Shown piece by piece: positions 1 through 6,870 of a DNA stretch of 11,405 nucleotides. Positions within the stretch are counted from its first letter, which is position 1. Every line of letters begins with the position of its first letter. Source of the stretch: Azonexus sp. (GTDB lineage Bacteria > Pseudomonadota > Gammaproteobacteria > Burkholderiales > Rhodocyclaceae). The stretch covers positions 1-11,405 of the forward strand of contig JAUYQT010000794.1 in assembly GCA_030697085.1 (NCBI GenBank). The letters are read 5' to 3'. A program made the translations under genes and the position numbers. The notes beneath the pieces are model-generated. The model did no database searches. It worked only from the letters and a program-made list of their open reading frames with translations, and was not told the origin of the DNA.

Positions 1-201
1 GCCAAATATGGCGCACCGGAAACGCGTTATTGCCCGGCCGGCGTCTATGAAATCGTCGGTGAGGAAGAAGGCAAGCCACGGCTGCAGATCAACGGCCAGA
101 ACTGCCTGCACTGCAAGACCTGCGACATCAAGGACCCGACCCAGAACATTAACTGGACGGTGCCGGAAGGGGGCGGCGGGCCGACCTATCCAAATATGTA
201 A
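1..201 (+). CDS. Electron transfer flavoprotein-ubiquinone oxidoreductase, C-terminal end (partial)
   Basis: Only the last 66 residues are present; the gene enters from the left edge in frame 1 and stops at TAA 199-201. ETF-QO passes electrons from reduced electron transfer flavoprotein to the quinone pool through FAD and a 4Fe-4S cluster, linking acyl-CoA and amino-acid dehydrogenases to respiration at the inner membrane. The visible part is the ferredoxin-like cluster domain: a Cys in the context RYCPAGVYE (visible residue 11), then [12 protein letters not shown] with Cys at visible residues 35, 38 and 41. This Cys plus C-x2-C-x2-C set matches the four cluster ligands of the family. The tail [17 protein letters not shown] is also typical of the family's C-terminus. 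The FAD and quinone-binding parts lie outside the window. The next gene starts 114 bases downstream, so co-transcription is possible but not shown. Confidence 0.93.
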   Translation, partial: AKYGAPETRYCPAGVYEIVGEEEGKPRLQINGQNCLHCKTCDIKDPTQNINWTVPEGGGGPTYPNM

Positions 202-303
202 TCGGACTTTCCGGCGACCTTGGCAGCTCAAGGCGACCGGCGAGCCGAATCAAAAAAACAAGAGAACAGCACAGCAATTTTCGTTTCGTTTCAATCGGAG
301 TTC

Positions 304-311
304 AAAGGAGG
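304..311 (+). promoter_or_regulatory. Strong ribosome binding site of the DUF485 gene
   Basis: AAAGGAGG lies four bases before the ATG at 316. This is a near-perfect anti-Shine-Dalgarno match and fixes the start at 316 rather than at the upstream in-frame ATG at 220. The remaining 202-303 stretch shows no clear promoter or terminator; it has only a weak 5-bp inverted repeat at 218-233 without a T-run. Confidence 0.85.
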
Positions 312-315
312 TTTC

Positions 316-630
316 ATGTCCAAAGACAGTATCCAGGCAAGAATTCGGGCCAACCCGAAATTCGCCGAAATGGTTGGCAAGCGCACGCGCTTCGCGATCA
401 TCCTATCCCTCGTCGTGCTGGTGCCTTACTACACCTTCATGATGATTACCGCCTTCAATCCGGCCTTCCTCGCCCAACCGATCAGTGACGGCAGCGTCAT
501 CACCATCGGCTGGCCGATCGGCGTCGTCCTCGTCGTCGGCTCATGGCTGACCACCGGTATTTACATCCGCCGAGCCAATGGCGAATTCGATACGCTCAAC
601 GGGCAAATCCTCAAGGAGTCCGCCAAATGA
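316..630 (+). CDS. DUF485 small inner-membrane protein, ActP partner (YjcH-like)
   Basis: A 104-residue protein of the DUF485 family, closely resembling E. coli YjcH in length and layout. It has a charged N-terminus ([22 protein letters not shown]), a first hydrophobic helix at about residues 26-47, a second at about 60-83, and the conserved ending [14 protein letters not shown]. In the family this gene nearly always sits directly upstream of an acetate-type sodium/solute symporter. Its molecular role is not firmly established; an accessory or assembly role for the transporter is the usual inference. The start at 316 is set by the strong ribosome binding site. The stop TGA overlaps the ActP start as ATGA (627-630), so the two are translationally coupled. 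The actP ribosome binding site AAGGAG (613-618) lies inside this gene's 3' end. Confidence 0.93.
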   Translation: MSKDSIQARIRANPKFAEMVGKRTRFAIILSLVVLVPYYTFMMITAFNPAFLAQPISDGSVITIGWPIGVVLVVGSWLTTGIYIRRANGEFDTLNGQILKESAK

Positions 631-2300
631 AGCGTTCCGTCCTCGCTCTGTCCGCCGGCTCGCTGCTGGCCCTTTCGCTGGTTGCCGTGGCGGCGCCGGG
701 CGCGCTTGAAGGCGCCCAGAAACAGCCAATCAACGTCAGCGCCATCGCCATGTTCATGGTTTTCGTCTTCGCCACACTGGGTATTACCTACTGGGCGTCG
801 ATGCGGACCAAGTCCACGTCCGACTTCTATACCGCCGGCGGTGGCATCACCGGTTTCCAGAACGGTCTGGCCATTGCCGGCGACTACATGTCGGCCGCGA
901 CACTGCTCGGCCTGACCTCGCTGGTTTACGCCAAGGGCTTCGATGGCTTTATCTACACCATCAGCTTCTTCGTCGGCTGGCCGATCATCCTGTTCCTGAT
1001 GGCCGAACGGCTGCGCAATCTCGGTAAATTCACCTTTGCCGACATCGCCTCCTATCGCCTCGACCAGAATCGCATCCGTACTTTTGCCGCGTTTGGCTCG
1101 TTGACCGTCGTCTGCTTCTACCTGATCGTGCAAATGGTCGGCGCCGGCCAGTTGATCCAGCTGCTCTTCGGCCTCGAATACACCTACGCCGTGATCAGCG
1201 TCGGCTTGTTGATGATGGTCTATGTCACCTTCGGCGGCATGGTCGCCACGACCTGGGTACAGATCATCAAGGCCTGCCTGCTGCTCGGTGGCGGCTCGGC
1301 GCTGATGCTCCTTGCCTTCGCCAAGTTCGGTTTCTCTTTCGACGCCATGTTCACCCAGGCCGTCGCCGCGCATAAGGCTGGTATCAAGATCATGGCACCG
1401 GGCTCACTGATGGCTGATCCGGTTTCAGCCGTCTCGTTGTCGCTCGCCCTGCTCTTCGGTACTGCCGGTCTGCCGCACATCATGATGCGTTTCTTCACCG
1501 TGCCAAACGCCAAGGAAGCCCGCAAGTCGGTGTTCTACGCCACCGGCTTCATCGGCTTCTTCTTCCTCGTCGTGATCATTCTGGGCATCTCGTCCATCGT
1601 CATCGTTGGTCAGGATCCGCAGTTCTTTGAAGGCGGCGACATTGGCGGCAAATTGATCGGCGGCACCAACATGCCGGTCATGCATCTGGCCAAATCGGTC
1701 GGCGGCGACATCTTCCTCGGCTTCCTCTCTGCCGTGGCCTTCGCCACCATTCTCGCGGTCGTCTCGGGTTTGGCCCTGGCCGGTGCTTCTGCCATCGCCC
1801 ATGACCTCTATGCCCGCGTGATCAAGAAGGGCACGGCGACCGGCGCTCAGGAAATGCGCGTCACCAAGATCGCCACCGTCGGTATCGGCATCGTCGCCAT
1901 TCTGCTCGGCCTGCTCTTCAAGGATCAGAACATCGCCTTCCTCGTAGCGCTGACCTTCGGCGTCGCGGCTTCGGTCAACTTCCCGATCCTGATTCTTTCC
2001 ATGTACTGGAAAGGTCTGACCACCCGTGGCGCACTCTGGGGCGGCATTGCCGGCCTGGTTTCCGCCGTCGGCCTGGTCATCCTGTCGCCGGCCGTCTGGG
2101 TCAAGGTGCTGGGCAACGCCCAAGCCATCTTCCCCTACGACCACCCGGCCATCATCTCGATGACGACTGCTTTCTTCGTCACCTGGATACTCTCCGTGAC
2201 CGACAAGAGCGCCCGCGCTGTCAAGGAGGCCGAAGCCTTCGAAGAGCAGTACATCCGCGCTCAAACCGGTCTCGGTGCCTCTGCCGCATCGGAGCATTAA
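627..2300 (+). CDS. actP: Cation/acetate symporter ActP
   Basis: A 557-residue sodium:solute symporter (SSS family, TC 2.A.21) expected to import acetate and related short monocarboxylates with a cation across the inner membrane. The sequence follows E. coli ActP closely along its length: a hydrophobic N-terminal segment (residues 1-23, possibly a signal peptide), then [65 protein letters not shown] (about 199-212, the SSS signature region), [37 protein letters not shown], and an ending close to QTGFG. It has the many hydrophobic helices (about 13) expected. The ATG at 627 overlaps the DUF485 stop and has AAGGAG eight bases upstream; the upstream in-frame start at 543 is rejected because it reads through the DUF485 gene in another frame. 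An intrinsic terminator follows 55 bases after the stop, so DUF485-actP is a closed transcription unit at its 3' end. No disruption is seen. Confidence 0.96.
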   Translation: MKRSVLALSAGSLLALSLVAVAAPGALEGAQKQPINVSAIAMFMVFVFATLGITYWASMRTKSTSDFYTAGGGITGFQNGLAIAGDYMSAATLLGLTSLVYAKGFDGFIYTISFFVGWPIILFLMAERLRNLGKFTFADIASYRLDQNRIRTFAAFGSLTVVCFYLIVQMVGAGQLIQLLFGLEYTYAVISVGLLMMVYVTFGGMVATTWVQIIKACLLLGGGSALMLLAFAKFGFSFDAMFTQAVAAHKAGIKIMAPGSLMADPVSAVSLSLALLFGTAGLPHIMMRFFTVPNAKEARKSVFYATGFIGFFFLVVIILGISSIVIVGQDPQFFEGGDIGGKLIGGTNMPVMHLAKSVGGDIFLGFLSAVAFATILAVVSGLALAGASAIAHDLYARVIKKGTATGAQEMRVTKIATVGIGIVAILLGLLFKDQNIAFLVALTFGVAASVNFPILILSMYWKGLTTRGALWGGIAGLVSAVGLVILSPAVWVKVLGNAQAIFPYDHPAIISMTTAFFVTWILSVTDKSARAVKEAEAFEEQYIRAQTGLGASAASEH

Positions 2301-2354
2301 TCAACTCTGCGGGTGAGACTTCGGCGGGCAGCAATGCCGTCGTCTCCATCCTTC

Positions 2355-2378
2355 AGGGGCCTTCGGGCCCCTTTTTTT
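2355..2378 (+). terminator. Intrinsic terminator of the DUF485-actP unit
   Basis: The stem GGGGCC (2356-2361) and GGCCCC (2366-2371) encloses a UUCG tetraloop (2362-2365), extended by an A-T pair (2355/2372) and followed by seven T residues (2372-2378). The cUUCGg loop is an especially stable hairpin closure. On the minus strand the hairpin has no T-run behind it, so it should act mainly for the rightward actP transcript. The T-run overlaps the stop codon of the convergent fic gene (2377-2379). Confidence 0.93.
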
Positions 2379-3612
2379 ATTTCTTCCGTCGTCCTTCAAA
2401 TCCACTCAGCGCAAAATCCAGATCCCCCGCCGGATACAAATTCGGGAACAGTGTGCCCAGCGCCTTCACCGGGAAGGCCGCCCGCAGCTTGCCACGGGGG
2501 GAGTCAGAGGTGAGAAACCCCTCCGCCAGCAACTTGCCCAGCACATCGCGCGCCGTTCGCTCGGGTAATCCGGTAATGCGCCCGGCCGCCATGCGATCCA
2601 GTTCTCCTTCGCGGAATGCGGCGATGTAGAGGTAGGCGGATTCTGCCTTGAGATCGAGGCGAATATTTCCAAAGTAGTGTTTGCACCGGGTTTCGAAATC
2701 ACCAAGGGCGAACAAGCCTTCCATGAAACGGGCCTGATCAATCCCGGTTTCGAGAGCGTAGCCGCAAAATTCGGCAAGCCGCTTTTCGGAAAGGTTGCCG
2801 CGGCCATCAAGATCGCCATGACGCGGTTCATCGGCATGTGCCAGCGCTGCCTTGTAGCGCCCCTGTGTTTTGGCAAACCCACGCGAGAAGGACCAAAGCC
2901 CGGCCTTGTTCAGTTTGCAGTCGCGCAGCATGGCATCCAGAAAAATACGTGCGACCCGACCATTGCCGTCGGAAAAAGGGTGAATCCAGACCAGGCGATG
3001 ATGTGCTGCGACCGTAGCGATGATGGCATTGAGGCGGCCGATGCCGCTTTTTTGCGCCGCTTCGAGTCGAGGCCCATAGGTTTTTGCAAAATGCTGCAGA
3101 AATATTTCGAGTCGCTGCCAACCCGGCGCGATATGACGACCAACACTCACGTCGCGGGTTCGGAATGCGCCAGCCGCCATCCGGCTGCCATCGCTCAAGG
3201 TCAGCATCTCTTCGGGAAGCAGGGCGCAGAACCGGCGATGGACTGCCAGTAAAAATGGAGAAATTGTCGCTGCATCAAGTTTCTGGCCGCGCGCCCACTG
3301 ATCCGCTTCAATGTGGGCCAGTGCGAGGCTATCCAATTTGTCAGGGGCTTCCCGTTTGCTGGCTGCGGCCTGCAGTGCTTTTTCGATATCGACAGGCAAG
3401 GTGTGGTGCCCTTCGATCAGGTTGGAGTAGTAGCAGTTCATGCCGCTGACCAATTCGGTCAGCCCTTGGGCGGTTGCCAGCGGAATTGCGGCGTCGAGTC
3501 TGCTGGATGCCTCGGCCAGTTCGGAGGCGAGCCCGATTAGCCCGGAATAGGGTGGGCGGTAGTCCGGAATGAGCAGTGGCTCCATCTGAACGGGGTCGTC
3601 GTACAGTTCCAT
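2377..3612 (-). CDS. Fic family protein (class II, predicted AMPylase) with C-terminal winged helix
   Basis: A 411-residue Fic-domain protein. Fic proteins usually transfer AMP from ATP to a hydroxyl side chain of a target protein. The catalytic motif is complete: HPFSDGNGRVAR at residues 211-222, with catalytic His211, Asp215 for the metal, and Asn217, Gly218, Arg219 and Arg222 for the nucleotide. An inhibitory motif (S/T)-x3-E-(G/N) is present N-terminally as S63-NLI-E67-G68, which places it in class II, where Glu67 should block ATP gamma-phosphate binding within the same protein. The N-terminus (about 5-110) resembles the Fic N-terminal domain. The C-terminus (about 325-385, with TGLPERTARDVLGKLLAEGF) looks like a winged helix-turn-helix. 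The ATG at 3610-3612 begins MELYDDPVQMEPLLIPDYRPP, typical of the family. It is monocistronic and convergent with actP. Its target is unknown, and no separate antitoxin gene is adjacent. Confidence 0.93.
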   Translation of the reverse strand: MELYDDPVQMEPLLIPDYRPPYSGLIGLASELAEASSRLDAAIPLATAQGLTELVSGMNCYYSNLIEGHHTLPVDIEKALQAAASKREAPDKLDSLALAHIEADQWARGQKLDAATISPFLLAVHRRFCALLPEEMLTLSDGSRMAAGAFRTRDVSVGRHIAPGWQRLEIFLQHFAKTYGPRLEAAQKSGIGRLNAIIATVAAHHRLVWIHPFSDGNGRVARIFLDAMLRDCKLNKAGLWSFSRGFAKTQGRYKAALAHADEPRHGDLDGRGNLSEKRLAEFCGYALETGIDQARFMEGLFALGDFETRCKHYFGNIRLDLKAESAYLYIAAFREGELDRMAAGRITGLPERTARDVLGKLLAEGFLTSDSPRGKLRAAFPVKALGTLFPNLYPAGDLDFALSGFEGRRKK

Positions 3613-3621
3613 AATACGTCC

Positions 3622-3645
3622 ATATCTGCCGATGTATTCGCCGAT
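3622..3645 (-). promoter_or_regulatory. Downstream ATCGGC tandem array in the fic promoter (candidate operator)
   Basis: Read on the minus strand, two tandem 12-base units start with ATCGGC (3645-3640 and 3633-3628): ATCGGCGAATAC then ATCGGCAGATAT. The first unit overlaps the TATAAT box at 3649-3644, and both cover the expected transcription start. This arrangement would repress fic if bound. The binding protein is inferred, not shown; the winged helix of the Fic protein itself is the obvious candidate. Confidence 0.6.
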
Positions 3646-3649
3646 TATA
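3644..3649 (-). promoter_or_regulatory. Candidate -10 box of fic
   Basis: The minus strand carries a perfect TATAAT here, about 31 bases before the fic ATG, predicting a short leader of about 25 bases. No good -35 hexamer sits at the usual spacing (the candidates are GTATCG or nearby), so either the promoter is weak or it depends on another factor. Confidence 0.5.
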
Positions 3650-3679
3650 GTTCTTTTACATCAATGCGATACTTGAGTT

Positions 3680-3701
3680 ATCGGCCGATTTCTGCCGATG
3701 T
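3680..3701 (-). promoter_or_regulatory. Upstream ATCGGC array in the fic promoter (candidate operator)
   Basis: On the minus strand, ATCGGCAGA (3699-3691) is followed directly by the perfect palindrome ATCGGCCGAT (3689-3680). The 11-base word ACATCGGCAGA (3701-3691) is an exact copy of 3635-3625, 66 bases away, in the downstream array. A looser half-site, TTCGGC, lies at 3714-3719. Paired arrays upstream and downstream of the -10 box suggest cooperative binding or looping. The array could also influence the kinase gene that diverges to the right. Confidence 0.55.
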
Positions 3702-3744
3702 GGTTGCCGCATATTCGGCACAGGTAAGATTGGCTGCGCCTACC

Positions 3745-3776
3745 GGGCAGGGCGTGCATGCTTTTTTCTCCTGCCC
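3745..3776. repeat. Short inverted repeat in the leader region of the PAS kinase gene
   Basis: GGGCAGG (3745-3751) and CCTGCCC (3770-3776) are perfect 7-base inverted arms around an 18-base spacer that contains GCATGC and a six-T run. It lies about 60 bases before the kinase start. It could be a hairpin in the leader or chance in GC-rich DNA. It is not a normal terminator, because the T-run is inside the loop. Confidence 0.3.
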
Positions 3777-3837
3777 ACCGGTTAACCGCAGGAATAGGCT
3801 GTGCTAGCCTTGGTTGATTGAAGCCCGGATCAAATTC

Positions 3838-6126
3838 ATGAATTTCGCGATTGTCGACCGTCATCTGTTTGCCGTGCTGGAAGGCGCCGGTCTTGGCGTC
3901 TGGCTGCATGAGCCGGCCACCGGCCGCGTTCTCTGGAGCGATTTTCTCTGCCGTCTGCTTGGCTATGCAAAGAGCGAAGCGCCAACCAGCCTTGTCGCCT
4001 GGATGGCGTTGGTCCACCCGGCGGATCGTCCGGCCGTACAGGCCGCTGTTACCGCCGTTGCGGCAGTGGCTTCCACCCCGCCGGCCCTTGAGATCCGGAT
4101 TCGTAGCCAGAACGGAGCATGGTCCGCGGTCTGTTTGCGCCGCAGCCCGCTGACGAGCGGAAGTGACGAAGCTGGCGCGCACACCCTCGGCACCCTTACC
4201 CCGATCTCCCACTCAACCAGCGCTGATAGCGATGCCGGGCAGGACGCAGAGCCGCGCTATCGGGTGGTCGAACAGGCGCTGCGCAACGAGTTGCAACTTA
4301 CCAGCGAAATTATCGACTCGGCACCCGGTCTTTTTTACCTGCTCGATAAGTCCGGCCATTTTCTGCGCTGGAACAGGAATCTGGAAACGGTCAGCGGCTA
4401 CGCTGGCGACGCCATTTCCCGAATGGAAGCGCGGGCGTTCTTTGAGCCAGACAGTCAGGCCCGGGTAAGCCAGGCCATCGAAGAAACCTTGGCCAAAGGG
4501 AAAAGTTCGCTGGAGGCGTCGTTGCTGACGCGGGACGGCCGGACGATCCCGCACTTCTTCACGGGGCGCAGTGTCATGCTCAATGACCAGCCATGCCTTA
4601 TCGGCTTTGGCGTCGACATTGCCGAACAGAAACAAAGAGCCGCCGAACTTGCGTTGTACCGCAAACACCTGCTGAACATGGTCGAGGAGCGCACTCGGCA
4701 ATTACAGCATAGCGAAGCCCGCATGCGCTCTATTCTCCAGGCCTCGCCGCTTGGGATCGGCGTTGTCGTCGACCGCCAGTTATGCGAAGTCAATGACGCG
4801 ATGAGCACGATCACCGGTTATTCAGTCGAGGAAATGATCGGATACTCGGCGCGCCTTCTTTACCCGTCGGAAGCCGAATTCAGGCGTGTCGGTGAGGAAA
4901 GATACGCGCAAATGACCGCGGAGGGACGAGGTGTCATCGAAACAGTCTGGCGCCAGAAAACGGGTGCCCTGCGCCACGTTTTACTGGCTTCTGCCCTGAT
5001 TGACCCAGGCAATCCCGCGCTCGGCAGCAGCTTTACCGCCTTCGACATCACTGAACGCAAACTCATCGAGCAAGCCCTGGCTGCCAACGAAAAATTCCTG
5101 CGTACCTTCACCGATGCCCTGCCCAGCATGGTGAGTCATTGGGACGCGGGCTTACGTTGTCGTTTTGCCAACCGCGCTTACCTCGAATGGTTTGGTAAAA
5201 CACCTGAGCAAATGCAGGGCATGCCAATCCGGGAACTGCTCGGGGAAGAACTCTTCCGGCTCAATCAAGCGCATATTGAAGCGGTTCTCAGGGGCGAACA
5301 TCGGCAGTTCGAGCGCAGCCTGAAAAAACCTTCCGGCGAAATGGGCCATCTTCTGATCGAGTACATCCCGGAGCGCGCTGGTGAGGAGATTATGGGCTTC
5401 TATGTCATGGTCACCGATGTCACCCTGGTCAAGCATGCCGAGGCGAAGCTGGCTGAGTCGCAGCAAGCGCTGCGCCAAATGCTGGTGCGCCAGGACCAGA
5501 TTCGCGAGAGTGAACGCAAGCATCTCGCCCGCGAGCTGCATGACGAACTGGGCCAACTGCTGACCGGCATGCATTTCATGGTCTCGGCGCTGCAACTCAC
5601 CGCAGATATGACGACCCGCCAGGTCAACAAGATCGGCCTGGAACTGGCAACCTACCTTGACCAGACTCAGGCCGTTGTCCGTCGGATTACCCGTGACCTG
5701 CATCCGGCGCAACTGGAACATGGCCTGCTGCCGGCCCTTGAGGTACTGGCCACGGAGTTCTGCCGCCGGAGCGGCATTGCCTGCCGGCTGACCCTGAGCG
5801 GCCCCGATCCCGAACTCGACGCGACCCAGTCCACATCGATCTTTCGTATCGTCCAGGAGTCGCTGACCAATGTCGCCCGCCATGCCCAGGCAAGCTCGGT
5901 CGCCGTGCACATCGAGTCGACAACCGGTTGTCTCAACCTCAAAATTACCGATGACGGTCAGGGCTTCGATCTGGCCGCGCTCGCCTCCGACGGCCAATCG
6001 TTTGGTCTGATCAGCATGCAGGAACGTACCGCCCAGCTCGGGGCGATGCTGAAGATCAACGCCGCCCCCGGTCAGGGAACAACGATTGCGGTCAACCTGC
6101 CAATTAAACGGAAAATAACCACGTGA
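3838..6126 (+). CDS. Soluble four-PAS sensor histidine kinase (NarX/DegS-type HisKA_3)
   Basis: A 762-residue cytoplasmic kinase with no membrane segment, counted from the ATG at 3838. A TTG at 3814 in the same frame would add eight residues. Neither start has a strong ribosome binding site; ATG with GGAT seven bases before it is preferred. Order of domains: PAS1 about 8-110 (with LVHPADR), PAS2 about 155-268 (LFYLLDKSGHFLRWNRN), a coiled-coil linker about 265-295, PAS3 about 292-408 (VNDAMSTITGYSVEEMIG), PAS4 about 418-532 (MVSHWDAGLRCRFANRAYL), a second coiled coil about 533-560, and a HisKA_3 dimerisation domain with the phospho-acceptor His568 in RELHDELGQ. The ATPase domain follows, with its N-box Asn678 (QESLTNVARHA), G1 D705-D-G-Q-G-F, and FGLISMQER with a GQGTT loop near 745. 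All catalytic boxes look intact. It should autophosphorylate and pass phosphate to the NarL-type regulator encoded immediately downstream, whose GTG start overlaps this stop (GTGA). The signal is unknown. Confidence 0.93.
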   Translation: MNFAIVDRHLFAVLEGAGLGVWLHEPATGRVLWSDFLCRLLGYAKSEAPTSLVAWMALVHPADRPAVQAAVTAVAAVASTPPALEIRIRSQNGAWSAVCLRRSPLTSGSDEAGAHTLGTLTPISHSTSADSDAGQDAEPRYRVVEQALRNELQLTSEIIDSAPGLFYLLDKSGHFLRWNRNLETVSGYAGDAISRMEARAFFEPDSQARVSQAIEETLAKGKSSLEASLLTRDGRTIPHFFTGRSVMLNDQPCLIGFGVDIAEQKQRAAELALYRKHLLNMVEERTRQLQHSEARMRSILQASPLGIGVVVDRQLCEVNDAMSTITGYSVEEMIGYSARLLYPSEAEFRRVGEERYAQMTAEGRGVIETVWRQKTGALRHVLLASALIDPGNPALGSSFTAFDITERKLIEQALAANEKFLRTFTDALPSMVSHWDAGLRCRFANRAYLEWFGKTPEQMQGMPIRELLGEELFRLNQAHIEAVLRGEHRQFERSLKKPSGEMGHLLIEYIPERAGEEIMGFYVMVTDVTLVKHAEAKLAESQQALRQMLVRQDQIRESERKHLARELHDELGQLLTGMHFMVSALQLTADMTTRQVNKIGLELATYLDQTQAVVRRITRDLHPAQLEHGLLPALEVLATEFCRRSGIACRLTLSGPDPELDATQSTSIFRIVQESLTNVARHAQASSVAVHIESTTGCLNLKITDDGQGFDLAALASDGQSFGLISMQERTAQLGAMLKINAAPGQGTTIAVNLPIKRKITT

Positions 6127-6758
6127 AGAAAACCCGCCTCTGGATTGCCGATGACCACCTGATTGTGCGCAAGGGCCTGGGTCATATTGTGGGCGCTTGC
6201 CCCGAGTTTGTCGTCGCCGGTGAAAGCGAAGACGGCGCCAGCATTCTCCGCGCTGTAGGGGAAAACGACTTTGACCTGCTCCTGCTTGATCTCTCGATGC
6301 CGGAGGGCGGCATTGGCCTGATCGCCCAGCTTCGCGCCGCCCGGCCGACGTTGCCGATCCTGGTACTCACCATGCACAGCGAACCGCATCTCGCTATCCG
6401 GGCCATCCAGGCCGGTGCCACGGGCTTTGTCACCAAGGATGCCGCTGCCGAAATTTTACTCGGGGCAATTCGCGTGGTCGCCGCAGGCGGACGCTTCATG
6501 GATCCGAAGCTCACCGAGGCCCTGCTTTTTGAGCGTCTCGGTAACCCGGAAACGCTACCGGAAACCCTTTCGCCGCGTGAGCGTTCCATTCTGGAACATC
6601 TCGCCCAGGGCGTCAGCATCAAGGAGATCGCCGAGCAGTTCGGGCGCAGCGCCAAGACGGTCAGCGTTCAGAAAAGTCGCCTGATGCGCAAGCTAAAACT
6701 ACAGAATAATGCCGAACTGTTCGATTACGCCAAACGCCACGGCTTTGGTCATTTGTAA
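6123..6758 (+). CDS. NarL/FixJ family response regulator
   Basis: A 211-residue two-domain regulator. Receiver domain about 4-120: acidic pair Asp10-Asp11 (IADDH), phospho-acceptor Asp56 in LLLLDLSMP, Thr83 (VLTMHS), and Lys105 (GFVTKDA). DNA-binding LuxR-type helix-turn-helix about 149-205: LSPRERSILEHLAQG, then IKEIAEQFGRSAKTVSVQKSRLMRKL. All key residues are present, so it should be a phosphorylation-controlled transcription factor. The GTG start at 6123 overlaps the kinase TGA (6124-6126), and MKKTRLWIADDH is exactly where a receiver should begin, which supports this start despite a weak ribosome binding site. It is the cognate partner of the upstream kinase and a plausible final acceptor for the hybrid kinase encoded 112 bases downstream. 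Its target promoters are unknown; the repeats in the following intergenic region are candidates. Confidence 0.95.
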   Translation: MKKTRLWIADDHLIVRKGLGHIVGACPEFVVAGESEDGASILRAVGENDFDLLLLDLSMPEGGIGLIAQLRAARPTLPILVLTMHSEPHLAIRAIQAGATGFVTKDAAAEILLGAIRVVAAGGRFMDPKLTEALLFERLGNPETLPETLSPRERSILEHLAQGVSIKEIAEQFGRSAKTVSVQKSRLMRKLKLQNNAELFDYAKRHGFGHL

Positions 6759-6783
6759 GGACTGGCAAGGGAAAGCAGATACG

Positions 6784-6852
6784 CTATTACATTAGTAATA
6801 GACTGCTTGATATAAGGCTACCCTTACATTAGAGTGGGATCATTACAATAAG
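6784..6852. promoter_or_regulatory. AT-rich intergenic block with inverted and direct repeats (candidate regulator site and promoter)
   Basis: Between the response regulator and the hybrid kinase the base composition drops to AT-rich. CTATTAC-ATTA-GTAATAG (6784-6801) is a perfect 7-base inverted repeat with a 4-base spacer. TTACATTAG occurs at 6787-6795 and again at 6824-6832, and a looser copy, TTACAATAAG, lies at 6843-6852. TATAAG at 6811-6816 could be a -10 box for the hybrid kinase gene. This is the kind of dyad a LuxR-type regulator dimer binds, but no known consensus is matched. No T-run follows the inverted repeat, so it is unlikely to be an intrinsic terminator. Confidence 0.45.
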
Positions 6853-6870
6853 CAGTAGGGCTTCAAAGCC

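Noticed and set aside
218..233. Hairpin CCTTG-GCAGCT-CAAGG after the ETF-QO gene as a terminator
   Set aside because: The stem is only five bases and no T-run follows, so termination is not supported.
561..2297. Long open frames on the minus strand across actP
   Set aside because: They are shadows caused by GC-rich codon bias; their products are low-complexity (rich in Asp, Glu, Gly, Arg) and match no family I recognise, while the plus-strand protein is clearly ActP.
2377..3612. Fic as the toxin of a toxin-antitoxin pair
   Set aside because: No small antitoxin gene lies next to it. The inhibitory (S/T)-x3-E-(G/N) motif is inside the same protein (S63 to G68), which is the self-inhibited class II form.
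316..6758. actP near a kinase and NarL-type regulator could be a CrbS/CrbR acetate-switch system
   Set aside because: CrbS carries a sodium-solute symporter-like membrane domain fused to its kinase; the kinase here is soluble with four PAS domains. A convergent fic gene with its own terminator separates it from actP. Proximity alone does not show regulation.
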